From Clostridiales bacterium (GTDB lineage Bacteria > Bacillota > Clostridia > Oscillospirales > Acutalibacteraceae): 16,766 nt of DNA. Location: positions 1 to 16,766 of the forward strand of contig JAAZFZ010000308.1 of NCBI GenBank assembly GCA_012511485.1, given 5' to 3'. The notes beneath the pieces were generated by a model that ran no database searches, was not told the DNA's origin, and saw only the letters and a program-made list of their open reading frames with translations. Positions 1-6,466 of this stretch are shown here, piece by piece. How positions within the stretch are numbered: position 1 is the first letter of the stretch; each line of letters opens with the position of its first letter. The position numbers and the translations under genes are program-made.

Positions 1-153
1 GGGCAGCAGTCTGTAATAAATTTCAGGGTAAACCATGCGGTAGAGCATATCATCCGGTGTTTCAGGCTGCTGACTCGGAGCCTGAGGCATTTGCTGATTA
101 TTCATGCTTGCCCCGTTTTGCATATTCTGAAACGGGTAGTCGTTCATTTCCAT
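1..153 (-). CDS. Hypothetical protein, N-terminal 51 residues (cut by window edge)
   Basis: An open frame of exactly 51 codons runs from an ATG at 153 (minus strand) off the left edge. The start is supported by an AAGGAT ribosome binding site 5-6 bases upstream; an in-frame ATG two codons later is an alternative. The N-terminus is hydrophilic and rich in Met, Asn, Gln and Pro (about residues 1-33), followed by an acidic/aromatic stretch with the pattern LYRMVYPEIYYRLLP. The low-complexity head followed by a Tyr-rich segment is seen in small uncharacterised proteins of Clostridia, but I do not recognise a family with a known function. The rest of the gene lies outside the window, so length and domains cannot be judged. 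Confidence 0.7.
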   Translation of the reverse strand, partial: MEMNDYPFQNMQNGASMNNQQMPQAPSQQPETPDDMLYRMVYPEIYYRLLP

Positions 154-223
154 CTTTTATCCTTCAAATAATTATAGTATTGACTGACCATTATATACTA
201 TGTTTTTTGGTGCTTCTTGTTAC

Positions 224-253
224 TGCATAAAAAAAGCCGCTTTATGCGGCAGC
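224..253 (-). terminator. Rho-independent terminator of the YvlD-like gene
   Basis: Perfect 5-bp GC stem (236-240 with 246-250) around a TTTAT loop. On the minus strand it is flanked by AAAGCT and followed by a run of seven T. It lies about 30 bases past the stop at 285. Confidence 0.75.
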
Positions 254-284
254 TTTATAGTGTTGATATTTATTTAGTTGTCCT

Positions 285-659
285 TCACATTACTCTGCTT
301 GGAAATATTGCATCGAGAACCCCTATTAGCAGTGCGGCGATTATTGCTCCGAGAATTGACACCGACATATTGGGTACAAGGTACTGAGCAACATAGATTA
401 TGACTGCTGCTATTGCAAAGCCCTTGAAGCCCTTGCCAAATGGTGATGCGTCAATTTTCATCAGTTTTTCAACAAGAAAATCAAGAACACTGATTACGAC
501 TGCCGCCAATAAAAATGACCATAAGCCTCTTATTGAGAAGCCGGGCGAAACGAATGACACTACTGCGAGAATAATTGCCATAACAACCAGCCTGCCCAGC
601 CAGCGAAAAAAAACAGTTGCGCCTGAGCGCCCGTGTTCGGTTTCAGTATAATTTGCCAT
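285..659 (-). CDS. YvlD-like / phage holin superfamily IV membrane protein
   Basis: A 124-residue integral membrane protein with four predicted helices at about residues 21-38, 46-65, 78-96 and 100-118. The last helix carries the conserved small-residue pattern ending LIGVLDAIFP, typical of the YvlD / 'mycobacterial 4 TM phage holin, superfamily IV' family (Pfam Phage_holin_4_2). Despite the name these are chromosomal membrane proteins of unknown role; B. subtilis yvlD belongs to a cell-envelope stress operon. The ATG at 659 has an AGGAGG site 7 bases upstream. Nothing phage-like surrounds it, so it is not evidence of a prophage. A large inverted repeat (694-712) lies just upstream and may regulate it. 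It is a single-gene unit ending at the terminator at 224-253. Confidence 0.82.
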   Translation of the reverse strand: MANYTETEHGRSGATVFFRWLGRLVVMAIILAVVSFVSPGFSIRGLWSFLLAAVVISVLDFLVEKLMKIDASPFGKGFKGFAIAAVIIYVAQYLVPNMSVSILGAIIAALLIGVLDAIFPSRVM

Positions 660-693
660 AATTCTTCCTCCTGATATTAGTACTATTCAAAAT

Positions 694-712
694 TGAAAGT
701 AAGCTACTTTCA
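694..712. promoter_or_regulatory. 19-bp inverted repeat, candidate operator
   Basis: TGAAAGTA and TACTTTCA half sites (8 bp each, perfect) flank a 3-base AGC centre. An overlapping shorter dyad (TTCAA..TTGAA, 687-698) adjoins it. It lies 35 bases upstream of the YvlD-like start and about 90 bases upstream of the promoter at 801-829, between divergent genes. No T run follows, so an operator is more likely than a terminator. The regulator is unknown. Confidence 0.5.
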
Positions 713-800
713 CACTCTTGCAGTTGGCTTGTATTATTATGACCTGTTTTTAAAACAAATATGTATTAATGCAATCCCTTGCAAACCTTGTCAAAATATA

Positions 801-829
801 TGGACAGCGGGTGTTAATTATGATATATT
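801..829 (+). promoter_or_regulatory. Extended -10 promoter for the beta-propeller gene
   Basis: TGGACA (801-806), 17 bases, then TATATT (824-829) preceded by the extended -10 TGA. The expected transcript start near 836 lies downstream of possible starts at 769-820, which supports translation from the ATG at 871. Confidence 0.6.
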
Positions 830-870
830 ATTTTTTGAAAGATTTTCCAAATGAGAGAGGAATAATAATT

Positions 871-1746
871 ATGGCGTTAAGTGCAGCTTCGGCTTTTTCA
901 AAGGTCTGGTCCGTCATTACAACAATATTCTTGATTATATCAAGCTTAATTAATCCCGGTGAAATAAGCTCTTCGCCCGAAGTGAGCCTGATTTCAACAA
1001 ATTCCTTATCCATGACAAATGCAATGTATGCAGGTCAGGGAATAACAACGGACGGTGAATATTACTACACCTCCGGCACTATGACGGCAGTCAATATGCA
1101 CGGCCTTGCAAAGTGGGATGCCGAAACCTTAAATAGACTTGCCACTAACCTTCAGGCGATTCCCGACTATTTTGTTGAAGATTATGAAAGTAACCATATC
1201 GGCGGCATAAGCTACTTTAACGGTTATATATATGCTGCGGTTGAGGATGTTGGGAATATTCATCCTTTAATACTGCTCTACGATGCAGAAACACTCGAAT
1301 ATGCGGATATCTGCTATGAGCTTGGCACAGAGCACCTACCCAACGGTGTGCCGTGGTGTGCTGTTGACGCTCAGCGTGAGCTGCTCTATTGCTCACCCTT
1401 CAGGGATGTAACCGAAATTGTTGCCTTTAACCTTAATGATTTGTCTTTTTCACATACGATCCCGCTTTCTTGTGAAATTACAAGGATTCAGGGCGGAGAG
1501 GTTTATGACACAACGCTCTACCTTTCCTACGATGCTCAGGGAAGTGTTGACGAGGCAGTATATGCCGTAAACCCCGACAACGGAGATGTCAAAACAGTTT
1601 TTGAAAGATACCTCAACGGCTATGACAATGAGGCAGAGGGCATGACCGTATACCCAATGGCAGACGGTTCATTATTCCACATTCTTGATTATGACAAGCT
1701 GTTTTCGGTAAACATCAGGCATTATGCGTGGACTGAGCAGGAATAA
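871..1746 (+). CDS. Exported beta-propeller-like protein, function unknown
   Basis: A longer open frame begins at 769, but the best start is ATG 871, which has a GAGAGG site about 10 bases upstream and lies just after a good promoter. This gives 291 residues. Residues about 11-28 form one hydrophobic segment (signal peptide or membrane anchor), so most of the protein is probably extracytoplasmic. The rest shows recurring strand-turn units such as GITTDGEYYYTSG, GGISYFNGYIYAA, VDAQRELLYCSPF and GMTVYPMADGSLFHI, a spacing typical of beta-propeller blades (SMP-30, glutamine cyclotransferase or arylsulfotransferase-like folds). I see no catalytic signature that would choose between these folds, so substrate and reaction are unknown. 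It is monocistronic; the first hairpin terminator is about 115 bases after the stop. Confidence 0.7.
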   Translation: MALSAASAFSKVWSVITTIFLIISSLINPGEISSSPEVSLISTNSLSMTNAMYAGQGITTDGEYYYTSGTMTAVNMHGLAKWDAETLNRLATNLQAIPDYFVEDYESNHIGGISYFNGYIYAAVEDVGNIHPLILLYDAETLEYADICYELGTEHLPNGVPWCAVDAQRELLYCSPFRDVTEIVAFNLNDLSFSHTIPLSCEITRIQGGEVYDTTLYLSYDAQGSVDEAVYAVNPDNGDVKTVFERYLNGYDNEAEGMTVYPMADGSLFHILDYDKLFSVNIRHYAWTEQE

Positions 1747-1854
1747 AAATAGCAGGTCAGATTAAGGCTCTTAAAAGGGAACAGACCCGATGCCGAAAAG
1801 TATGCTCTTGTGCTCTTGCCCCTGAAATGGTTGGCGAGAATCTATATTTCATTT

Positions 1855-1888
1855 ATGTAGGGGCGGCCGAATTTCCGGCTGCCCTTTT
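1855..1888 (+). terminator. Hairpin terminator or dispersed GTAGGGGCGG-type palindrome
   Basis: 9-bp stem (1861-1869 with 1876-1884, one G-T pair) around a 6-base loop, followed by TTTT. It can end transcription from 871-1746. The left arm begins GTAGGGGCGG, a wording I associate with dispersed intergenic palindromes in Ruminococcaceae-type genomes; that association is from memory and untested. Confidence 0.6.
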
Positions 1889-1897
1889 AAAATTCTT

Positions 1898-1926
1898 GTG
1901 ACAATTTGCAAGCAATATGATATAAT
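1898..1926 (+). promoter_or_regulatory. Promoter of the leader-rsgA transcript
   Basis: GTGACA (1898-1903), a 17-base spacer, and a perfect TATAAT (1921-1926). The expected start near 1933 leaves a leader of about 140 nt before rsgA. Confidence 0.7.
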
Positions 1927-1976
1927 GCATAAATGGTTCTGATTGAACCTCAAAGAAAGAATGAAAGGAAATATTT

Positions 1977-2009
1977 ATGATTAAAATGGAGATAGCCGTC
2001 AGCGCCTAA
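1977..2009 (+). CDS. Putative 10-codon leader peptide upstream of rsgA
   Basis: ATG 1977 is preceded by AAAGGAA with a 6-base gap and encodes MIKMEIAVSA followed by TAA. The ORF lies in the rsgA leader, 44 bases after the predicted transcript start and 3 bases before a strong hairpin (2013-2049). Position, ribosome binding site and short length fit a regulatory leader peptide. The IAV core recalls the drug-dependent stalling motifs IAVV of the ermA leader and IFVI of the ermC leader; that resemblance is suggestive only. An overlapping 7-codon ORF from ATG 1961 has a weaker binding site. Confidence 0.45.
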   Translation: MIKMEIAVSA

Positions 2010-2012
2010 ACA

Positions 2013-2070
2013 CGGAGGGCATTGAGAACTGACAATCAATTTCCCTCCGAAATATTTTTATTTTAGGAGG
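2013..2070 (+). promoter_or_regulatory. Candidate attenuator with competing hairpins before rsgA
   Basis: CGGAGGG (2013-2019) pairs with CCCTCCG (2043-2049), extended inward by ATTGA/TCAAT (2021-2025 with 2036-2040), giving about 12 bp with a small internal loop. A U-rich stretch (2050-2064) follows, so the hairpin could act as an intrinsic terminator. The 3' arm CCTCC (2044-2048, within TTCCCTCC 2041-2048) can instead pair with the rsgA ribosome binding site GGAGGAA (2066-2072). The two pairings exclude each other, as in translation- or stall-controlled attenuators. Confidence 0.5.
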
Positions 2071-2074
2071 AAAA

Positions 2075-3154
2075 ATGAATAATACTAATCTTAATAAATA
2101 TGGATTAACCGCCCTCATTGAGCAGGAAGCTTCTTTGTTTGACGGTTTGTTCCTTGCGCGCATAAGTGTTCAGCACCGTGATATGTATAGGGTTATCAGT
2201 GAGCAGGGAGAGCTTTCGGCAGTGATGTCGGGTAAGCTGATGCATGAGATGCGTGCCTGCGGCGGATACCCTGCGGTGGGTGACTGGGTAATGGTTGACC
2301 GCACGGACAACAGCGGCGGAGATGCGGTTATTCACCGTGTTTTGAGCCGCAAAAGGGCTTATTCAAGGAAGGCGTCGGGGACGTCAAATGCAGTGCAGGT
2401 TATCACTGCAAACTTTGACACCGTTTTCCTTTGCATGGCTCTCAATGAAGATTTTAATCTGCGCAGAATGGAGAGATATCTGACCATCTGCTGGGACAGT
2501 GGTGCTACACCTGTAATTATCCTGACAAAATCCGACCTGTGCGATAATTTGCCTGCCAGAGTTAACGATGTAACAGATATCAGTATGGGAGCCGAAATAA
2601 TAATCTGCTCGGCAACTGACGATATAAGCTGCTCTCTTGTTAATTCACGCATTAAGGCGGGTGAAACCGTAGCCTTTGTCGGCTCCTCTGGAGTCGGAAA
2701 ATCGACACTTATTAACCGCCTTATTGGCAGTGAGATTCTGCATACAGGCGAAATACGAAGTTCTGACGGCAAGGGCAGGCACACTACTACTCACCGTCAA
2801 ATGCTCCTGCTGCCAAACGGCGGAATTGTTATTGACACACCGGGTATGCGTGAGCTTCAGTTATATTCGGGCAACCTTACAAAGACATTTGAAGACATTG
2901 AGGATTTAGCTGCAGGCTGCAAATTCAATGACTGCACACACAGCAACGAGCCGGACTGCCGAGTTAGGCAGGCGCTTGAGGATGGGTACCTGACAGCAGA
3001 AAGATTTGAAAGCTACATGAAGCTGCAGCGGGAGTTGTCGTACGAAGGCTTGGATTCAAGGGAGCTTGAGCATCAAAAAATCAACAGAATGTTTAACAGC
3101 ATGAATGAATATAAGCAAACGAGAGATTATTTTAAGCGAAAAAACAAAAGATAA
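2075..3154 (+). CDS. rsgA: Ribosome small-subunit-dependent GTPase A
   Basis: RsgA (YjeQ/YloQ) is a circularly permuted GTPase that binds the 30S subunit during late assembly and hydrolyses GTP when ribosome-stimulated. Motifs appear in permuted order: G4 TKSD at 151-154, SA (G5-like) at 179-180, G1 GSSGVGKST at 203-211, GRHTTT switch at 234-239, and G3 DTPG at 254-257. The C-terminal zinc site has C282, C287, H289 and C295 with the spacing of the E. coli protein. An OB-fold region precedes the G domain (about 35-95) and the tail is basic. The ATG at 2075 follows AGGAGG with a 4-base gap. At 359 residues it matches the longer E. coli-like form rather than the roughly 290-300 residue B. subtilis form. 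It stands alone, not beside prkC/rpe/thiN, and has its own leader, so it could be a second, conditionally expressed copy. Confidence 0.95.
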   Translation: MNNTNLNKYGLTALIEQEASLFDGLFLARISVQHRDMYRVISEQGELSAVMSGKLMHEMRACGGYPAVGDWVMVDRTDNSGGDAVIHRVLSRKRAYSRKASGTSNAVQVITANFDTVFLCMALNEDFNLRRMERYLTICWDSGATPVIILTKSDLCDNLPARVNDVTDISMGAEIIICSATDDISCSLVNSRIKAGETVAFVGSSGVGKSTLINRLIGSEILHTGEIRSSDGKGRHTTTHRQMLLLPNGGIVIDTPGMRELQLYSGNLTKTFEDIEDLAAGCKFNDCTHSNEPDCRVRQALEDGYLTAERFESYMKLQRELSYEGLDSRELEHQKINRMFNSMNEYKQTRDYFKRKNKR

Positions 3155-3183
3155 AACGGCGGTTTTTCCGTCTGCATAAAAAG

Positions 3184-3219
3184 GGCAGCCTCGGATATCC
3201 TCTGAGGCTGCCTGTTTTT
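3184..3219. terminator. Bidirectional terminator between rsgA and trhA
   Basis: 9-bp perfect stem (3184-3192 with 3204-3212) followed by GTTTTT on the plus strand; the minus strand reads CTTTTT after the hairpin. It serves two convergent genes, rsgA (+) and trhA (-). Confidence 0.85.
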
Positions 3220-3232
3220 CATTAAATGAAAA

Positions 3233-3898
3233 TCACACGATATAGAAAAGTATGCACAGGACATGGGCGGCACTGCCCAGAATAGTAAAAATGTGAAAAA
3301 CCGAATGGGAGTATCTTTTGCGCACCCCATAAAGGATGGCGCCGATTGTATAGAAAAGCCCTCCCCCAAGCAGAAGTGCAAATCCACCAGCTGTCAGGGC
3401 AAGAAATGTCGGTTTTATCGCAATAAGAATACCCCAGCCCATGCCGATATAACATATCATTGAAAAAACTCTGAAGCGTTTGAGGTCAATTGCATTCAGC
3501 ACTATGGCAACTGCCGCAATTGCCCACATCACACCGAAAAGCACCCAACCTGCAACATTGCTGACCTTTCTTATTGCACAAACGGCAATGGGAGTATATG
3601 TTCCCGCAATGAGAAGGTAAATTGAGCAGTGGTCAAGCACCTGAAACACCTTTTTTGCCATTGGAGGTTTCAGCCCGTGATAAATGCTTGACATTGTATA
3701 GAGCGCTATCATCGTAGCACCGAATACAATCGAGCTGAGTACCCCTGCCGTGCTCGAGTGAAATGCGGCAACAACGACGCAAAGCACCAGAGCGGCAATG
3801 CCTATCGCACCGCCGACAATGTGCGAAACCATATTAAATATTTCTTCTCCCCTGGTGTAGTCGGGGAGCTTTCTGTCCACCAGTTTTGTTCTTGACAC
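3233..3898 (-). CDS. trhA: TrhA / hemolysin III family membrane protein (PAQR-like)
   Basis: A seven-helix membrane protein of 221 residues. The open frame extends six codons further to a TTG at 3916, but GTG 3898 is preferred because AAGAGG sits 7 bases upstream of it. Family residues are present: H26 in the first helix, the S71..H74 pair (SSIYHG), D89-H90 (DHCSIYLLIAGTYTP) and C-terminal histidines H198, H202 and H212. In PAQR proteins these residues form a metal site and suggest hydrolase-like chemistry. E. coli TrhA (YqfA) affects membrane-energy homeostasis; the 'hemolysin III' name comes from a Bacillus cereus protein and does not show that this one lyses cells. It has its own promoter (3932-3960), but no terminator separates it from the upstream reductase gene, so read-through is possible. 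Confidence 0.88.
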   Translation of the reverse strand: MSRTKLVDRKLPDYTRGEEIFNMVSHIVGGAIGIAALVLCVVVAAFHSSTAGVLSSIVFGATMIALYTMSSIYHGLKPPMAKKVFQVLDHCSIYLLIAGTYTPIAVCAIRKVSNVAGWVLFGVMWAIAAVAIVLNAIDLKRFRVFSMICYIGMGWGILIAIKPTFLALTAGGFALLLGGGLFYTIGAILYGVRKRYSHSVFHIFTILGSAAHVLCILFYIV

Positions 3899-3931
3899 TT
3901 CGTTTCCTCTTAACAAAATAAAATTTATATT

Positions 3932-3960
3932 AATATATCATAAATTAATGTTTAAAGCAA
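3932..3960 (-). promoter_or_regulatory. Extended -10 promoter of trhA
   Basis: On the minus strand TTGCTT (3955-3960), 17 bases, then TATATT (3932-3937) with an extended TGA. The start would be near 3925, about 27 bases before GTG 3898. Confidence 0.6.
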
Positions 3961-3983
3961 ATAAGCAAAAGAAAAAATACTAT

Positions 3984-5309
3984 TTATATTATGACAGGGT
4001 AGCTGGAAAATATTCCGTCGAGCTTTTTTTGCCATGTGCAGACAGCTTTTTCATCAAAATCCTGCGGAATGCTCTGAGCTACGGCTGTTGCTTTTTTCAT
4101 TTTTGTGAGATCGGCAAATAGTTTTGCAAGAAGCGCCGGGTGCCTTGCTCCCTTGAGCAGGATGTTCAGGGCGAGCTTTGGCGTAATCTTGGGCTTGTTT
4201 CCTCCCCCGCCTGCTGCAAGCATTTCTCTGTTGAGAATTCCCGATTCAAAAAAGAAGTCTAAATCCTTTGAATCTATTGAAATCATCCAGCGTCTGAGGA
4301 CATCTATGCCTGTATTCTTTGCGCCGCTTTCCTCATAGAAGCTAACCTGATATTTCCAAAGGTTGCCAAGCTCGCAGCTTTCGTCCTTGCTAAGAACTTC
4401 ACTGAGAATCTGAGCGCAAAGCAAACTGCAGGCAATGCCGGAGCCCATTAACGGAATTGTCATAAAGGCGGAATTCCCCGAAAGCACATAGCCGTTAGCT
4501 ACCATCCTCGAAATCGGATACCTTAACGGAATGGCGGTGGTTATCCCGCACCTGAGAAGCCTGTCGCCAAGGGCAGGGTTATCCGCTTTGAGCTTTTCAA
4601 GTGCAGACTGCACTGTGGATTCATCGAGCTTGCCAATGCGGCTTATGAGGACATCGACATTATTCGGCTCATCTCCTGCCGCAAACCATGAAAGCCCCTT
4701 CTCGTTGTTGTGTTGAAAATAGAGCTTGTTGATAATCTCTGCTTCAGGCACATCACTTTTGCGCTCATAAAAACCTCTGTAGGACACCATGACCTCATTT
4801 TCATGCGGTTGAGCCTGAATTTTAAATTCTGCGGGCAGGCTTTTGCGGAATGGAGAATAAACCCCAGAGCAGTCCACCGTCAAATCGGCATAAATCTCCT
4901 CTCCCCCGACTCTTACACCGCAGACTCCGCCATCCTTTATTATAAGGCTTTCAACCTCGCATGAGTAATTCAGCTGTGCGCATTTTTCAGCAAGGCTGAA
5001 AAGATAATCATTAAGCGGGCGGCGCATAATGCAGATATCTCTCACACAATTCCCTGCGCCAACTGGAATCTTAGCCTTTTCGCCTGGGCTGACAAAAATC
5101 CAGTTTTTCTTTTCTTCAAAATTCTCTTTATTAATCAAAGGCAGATTAAGCCTTTTAAAAATTGTCGGGTTGATAAAATCATGCCAATCAAATGCTACAT
5201 CTTCTCTTTTAAGCTTTTCAAACAATGCTACTTCGTGGCCCAGAGAACCTAGCTTCATCGCCATAGCAAGGCCGCCCTGATTGCCGCCAATTACAACAAT
5301 TTTCTTCAT
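3984..5309 (-). CDS. FAD-dependent oxidoreductase, geranylgeranyl-reductase/FixC-like
   Basis: A 441-residue flavoprotein of the p-hydroxybenzoate-hydroxylase/geranylgeranyl-reductase type. The N-terminal Rossmann motif is at 6-13 followed by E31 for the ADP ribose; it reads GGNQGG, so the second Gly of GxGxxG is Asn. RRPLND (96-101) and DCSG (146-149) match the second FAD contact region. SGNSA (277-281) with PLMGSGI (286-292) corresponds to the usual GDA...P..G.GI flavin motif, with Asn in place of Asp. No signal peptide or membrane helix is evident. The family reduces or oxidises lipophilic or isoprenoid substrates; the substrate here is unknown. ATG 5309 lies 9 bases after the stop of the hydrolase gene, and its GAGGGG binding site overlaps that stop, so the two are one translationally coupled operon. 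Confidence 0.8.
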   Translation of the reverse strand: MKKIVVIGGNQGGLAMAMKLGSLGHEVALFEKLKREDVAFDWHDFINPTIFKRLNLPLINKENFEEKKNWIFVSPGEKAKIPVGAGNCVRDICIMRRPLNDYLFSLAEKCAQLNYSCEVESLIIKDGGVCGVRVGGEEIYADLTVDCSGVYSPFRKSLPAEFKIQAQPHENEVMVSYRGFYERKSDVPEAEIINKLYFQHNNEKGLSWFAAGDEPNNVDVLISRIGKLDESTVQSALEKLKADNPALGDRLLRCGITTAIPLRYPISRMVANGYVLSGNSAFMTIPLMGSGIACSLLCAQILSEVLSKDESCELGNLWKYQVSFYEESGAKNTGIDVLRRWMISIDSKDLDFFFESGILNREMLAAGGGGNKPKITPKLALNILLKGARHPALLAKLFADLTKMKKATAVAQSIPQDFDEKAVCTWQKKLDGIFSSYPVII

Positions 5310-5318
5310 AAAAACCCC

Positions 5319-6239
5319 TCAATCGTTTGTTTTGATTTCTTTTAACAAAAACGGAAGCACGACACTTACTGTGCGTTCACCCTCGTCAAAGAGGAAAATA
5401 TGACCCGAGCCCTTGAAGGTATGAATAACCGCCTGCGGGCAGACCTCCTGAAGCCTTTCATGCTGGTAATACGGCATAGTTTTATCATCCGTTCCCCAGA
5501 TGCAGAGTGTGGGTATATGCTGATTTGCAACACTTTCATACCCCTTCATTGCATGAGCGGTTTTCAAAATTGTGTTACGCATTGAAGAAAGAGTACACCT
5601 CAAAAAACCCTTGTATTTTGCAGAGTATGCAAATGAATTTAGGTAGTAATCCTTAACCTCCTGTGAAGAGTATTTTAGCTCCGATGCGCTTTTTATGAGC
5701 AGGATTTTGCCGCCTACGGTTGAAAAAATTATATCGCCGAGCACAGGTATTTTGCATATTTTCGTGTAAAAAGGAGTTTTGTAGGTATCCATACCCGCAG
5801 GGGCAAGCAGAACGAGCTTTTCCACCCTGCCCGGATAAAGGCGGCAGAAGGTCGAAGCTATTATGCCGCCCATGGACGTGCCAAAAAGAATGAATTTTTC
5901 TGAGCCAAAAAGTGCCTGCGTTAACTCATTGAGTTGTTTTGCAAACAGCTCCGGAGTGTATTTTGCCTTAGCTCTTTCGGAAAGACCTCTACCCAGCAAA
6001 TCGTAACGGAGAACTTTAAAGCCCGCATTAACCAAAGATTCGAACACCTTGTCATATATATAATATGGTGTGGCATAACCATGCACAAGCACTACTCGCT
6101 TGCCCTGACCCTTTAACTCATAGTGTGTATTGCCCGTTTCAAGGTTAATAAAGCTGCCGCTTGCCTTTTGCCTTTGAGCATCGGTCAGTTCCAGCGTTTC
6201 AATCTGCCTGACAAGTCTGTTCAATTGCGCCTTGTCCAT
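5319..6239 (-). CDS. Alpha/beta hydrolase
   Basis: A 306-residue alpha/beta-hydrolase with no signal peptide. The oxyanion-hole motif HGY is at 53-55, the nucleophile elbow GTSMGG at 120-125 (Ser122), the acid is Asp251 or Asp252 in IWGTDD, and the catalytic His280 is in GSGH. The lid region lies at about 150-235. The fold covers esterases, lipases, C-C hydrolases and MenH-like enzymes, and the residues seen do not fix a substrate. Its first 40 residues are charged and precede the core. ATG 6239 has an AAGGAGAT site, and a strong promoter lies at 6280-6308. It is the first gene of an operon with the FAD reductase, so the two probably act on the same lipid-like or cyclic metabolite; this is inference. 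Confidence 0.88.
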   Translation of the reverse strand: MDKAQLNRLVRQIETLELTDAQRQKASGSFINLETGNTHYELKGQGKRVVLVHGYATPYYIYDKVFESLVNAGFKVLRYDLLGRGLSERAKAKYTPELFAKQLNELTQALFGSEKFILFGTSMGGIIASTFCRLYPGRVEKLVLLAPAGMDTYKTPFYTKICKIPVLGDIIFSTVGGKILLIKSASELKYSSQEVKDYYLNSFAYSAKYKGFLRCTLSSMRNTILKTAHAMKGYESVANQHIPTLCIWGTDDKTMPYYQHERLQEVCPQAVIHTFKGSGHIFLFDEGERTVSVVLPFLLKEIKTND

Positions 6240-6279
6240 GTCCCTATCTCCTTATGCAATAAAATATTTCTGTTTTATT

Positions 6280-6308
6280 ATTATATCATGCAAAAATAAA
6301 GTAGTAAA
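6280..6308 (-). promoter_or_regulatory. Promoter of the hydrolase-reductase operon
   Basis: On the minus strand TTTACT (6303-6308), 17 bases, then a perfect TATAAT (6280-6285) preceded by the extended TGA. It lies about 40 bases before the ATG at 6239. Confidence 0.65.
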
Positions 6309-6339
6309 GTTAATAATTTATAAAAAAAAGGAGGAATAC

Positions 6340-6423
6340 GTGGGCAAAAAGCTTGATGCCTTTATAGCATCTCCTTCACCGGAGACATATAAAAAAGCGG
6401 CTGCTCTAACTCAAACACAGTGA
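6340..6423 (+). CDS. Small ORF, 27 residues, function unknown
   Basis: GTG 6340 is preceded by a strong AAAAGGAGG with a 5-base gap and encodes 27 residues: a basic start (MGKKLDAFIA), a central SPSPETYKKAAAL and the end TQTQ. It would form a short amphipathic helix after the Pro-rich turn. The last codons and stop lie inside the hairpin terminator 6390-6442, an unusual overlap. It sits alone between two leftward operons. I see no convincing promoter of its own; the AT-rich stretch 6253-6320 also holds the divergent hydrolase promoter. The ribosome binding site quality argues for translation, but this could be a regulatory or chance ORF. Confidence 0.45.
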   Translation: MGKKLDAFIASPSPETYKKAAALTQTQ

Positions 6424-6446
6424 GTTTATACCGCCGCTTTTTATTG
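6388..6446. terminator. Bidirectional terminator downstream of lepA and the small ORF
   Basis: AAAAAGCGGC (around 6388-6398) pairs with GCCGCTTTTT (around 6433-6442), with an inner AACTCA/TGAGTT stem in the loop. T runs follow on both strands. It serves the small ORF (+) and lepA (-, stop at 6467). Confidence 0.75.
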
Positions 6447-6466
6447 TATTTTATTATTATTCTGTA

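Noticed and set aside
285..659. Prophage, because of the 'phage holin' family name
   Set aside because: The YvlD-like family is chromosomal and no other phage gene is present in the window.
3233..3898. Haemolysin or toxin function
   Set aside because: The family name is historical; the residues are those of PAQR/TrhA membrane proteins, and nothing in the sequence indicates toxicity.
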